Source: an uncultured bacterium
GTDB taxonomy: Bacteria > Actinomycetota > Coriobacteriia > Coriobacteriales > Eggerthellaceae
Length of the DNA stretch: 5,356 bases
Direction of reading: 5' to 3'
NCBI GenBank assembly: GCA_947649215.1
Contig: CANSQW010000109.1
Span: 1 to 5,356 of the forward strand
Below the pieces are notes generated by a model. The model did not search any database. It was not told the DNA's origin and saw only the letters and a list, made by a program, of their open reading frames with translations. The position numbers were made by a program, and so were the translations under genes. Below, piece after piece: positions 5,319 to 5,356 of the stretch (within the stretch, counting starts at the first letter, position 1; each line of letters begins with the position of its first letter).

Positions 5319-5356
5319 GCGGAACGCCCTATCCTCCCACGGGCTAACCCGCAGTA
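5319..5356 (-). rRNA. rrf: 5S ribosomal RNA, 3' end (partial)
   Basis: The minus strand from the window edge reads TACTGCGGGTTAGCCCG, then TGGGAGGATAGGG, then CGTTCCGC. This follows the bacterial 5S 3' third: the GGTA(C/G)TG-like entry, the helix IV hairpin (here CGGG-TTAG-CCCG), the conserved return strand usually written GTGGGAGAGTAGG, and a 3' strand for helix I. The return strand here reads GAGGATAGG where GAGAGTAGG is commoner. The rest of the gene, and presumably 23S and 16S, would lie beyond the right edge. The adjacent UUCG-capped terminator agrees. Only 38 bases are visible, so helix I pairing cannot be checked. Confidence 0.75.

Noticed and set aside
1..5356. CRISPR array, insertion sequence, tRNA or toxin-antitoxin module
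   Set aside because: I looked for regularly spaced repeats, transposase motifs, cloverleaf arms and small paired genes on both strands and saw none that held up.

Overview
This is a GC-rich window of roughly 65% G+C by eye, with a strong preference for G or C at third codon positions. It carries five cell-envelope glycosylation genes and, at the right edge, the 3' tail of a 5S rRNA. Base composition, gene types and protein style suggest a high-GC Gram-positive bacterium, possibly an intestinal actinobacterium of the Coriobacteriia type. That placement is an impression and no marker gene in the window fixes it.

Layout from left to right. (1) Positions 1-50 are T/G-rich and unlike everything else in the window; they appear to end a truncated YfhO-family membrane protein gene (34-927, minus). 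(2) A complete GT2 polyprenyl-phosphate glycosyltransferase of the GtrB/CsbB type (911-1873, minus) lies immediately upstream of yfhO and overlaps it by 17 bp, so the two form one transcription unit. (3) A 163-bp divergent intergenic region (1874-2036) holds a perfect TATAAT, two inverted repeats and a direct repeat. (4) A complete WecA/TagO-type polyprenyl-phosphate HexNAc-1-phosphate transferase (2037-3218, plus) follows. (5) A second minus-strand unit of two GT2 glycosyltransferases, 4233-5144 (AmsE-like) then 3215-4228, is separated by 4 bp. The downstream one converges on wecA so closely that both stop codons sit in a single CTAG. (6) The right intergenic region (5145-5318) contains a UUCG-capped intrinsic terminator reading leftward, directly after what looks like the 3' end of 5S rRNA (5319-5356, minus).

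How the genes fit together (inference from families). The WecA-like enzyme would load a sugar-1-phosphate onto undecaprenyl phosphate at the inner membrane face. The two soluble GT2 enzymes would extend this lipid-linked acceptor. The GtrB/CsbB-like enzyme would make an undecaprenyl-phosphate-sugar, and YfhO would use that lipid-linked sugar outside the membrane to decorate a finished polymer such as a teichoic-acid-like or lipoglycan chain. The window therefore looks like the edge of a surface-polysaccharide locus placed just downstream of an rRNA operon. I found no mobile element, CRISPR array, tRNA or defence system, and I do not see a clearly undescribed system. The most unusual items are the ~35-residue insert in the AmsE-like enzyme, the interlocked stop codons, the rRNA-terminator junction and the anomalous left end.
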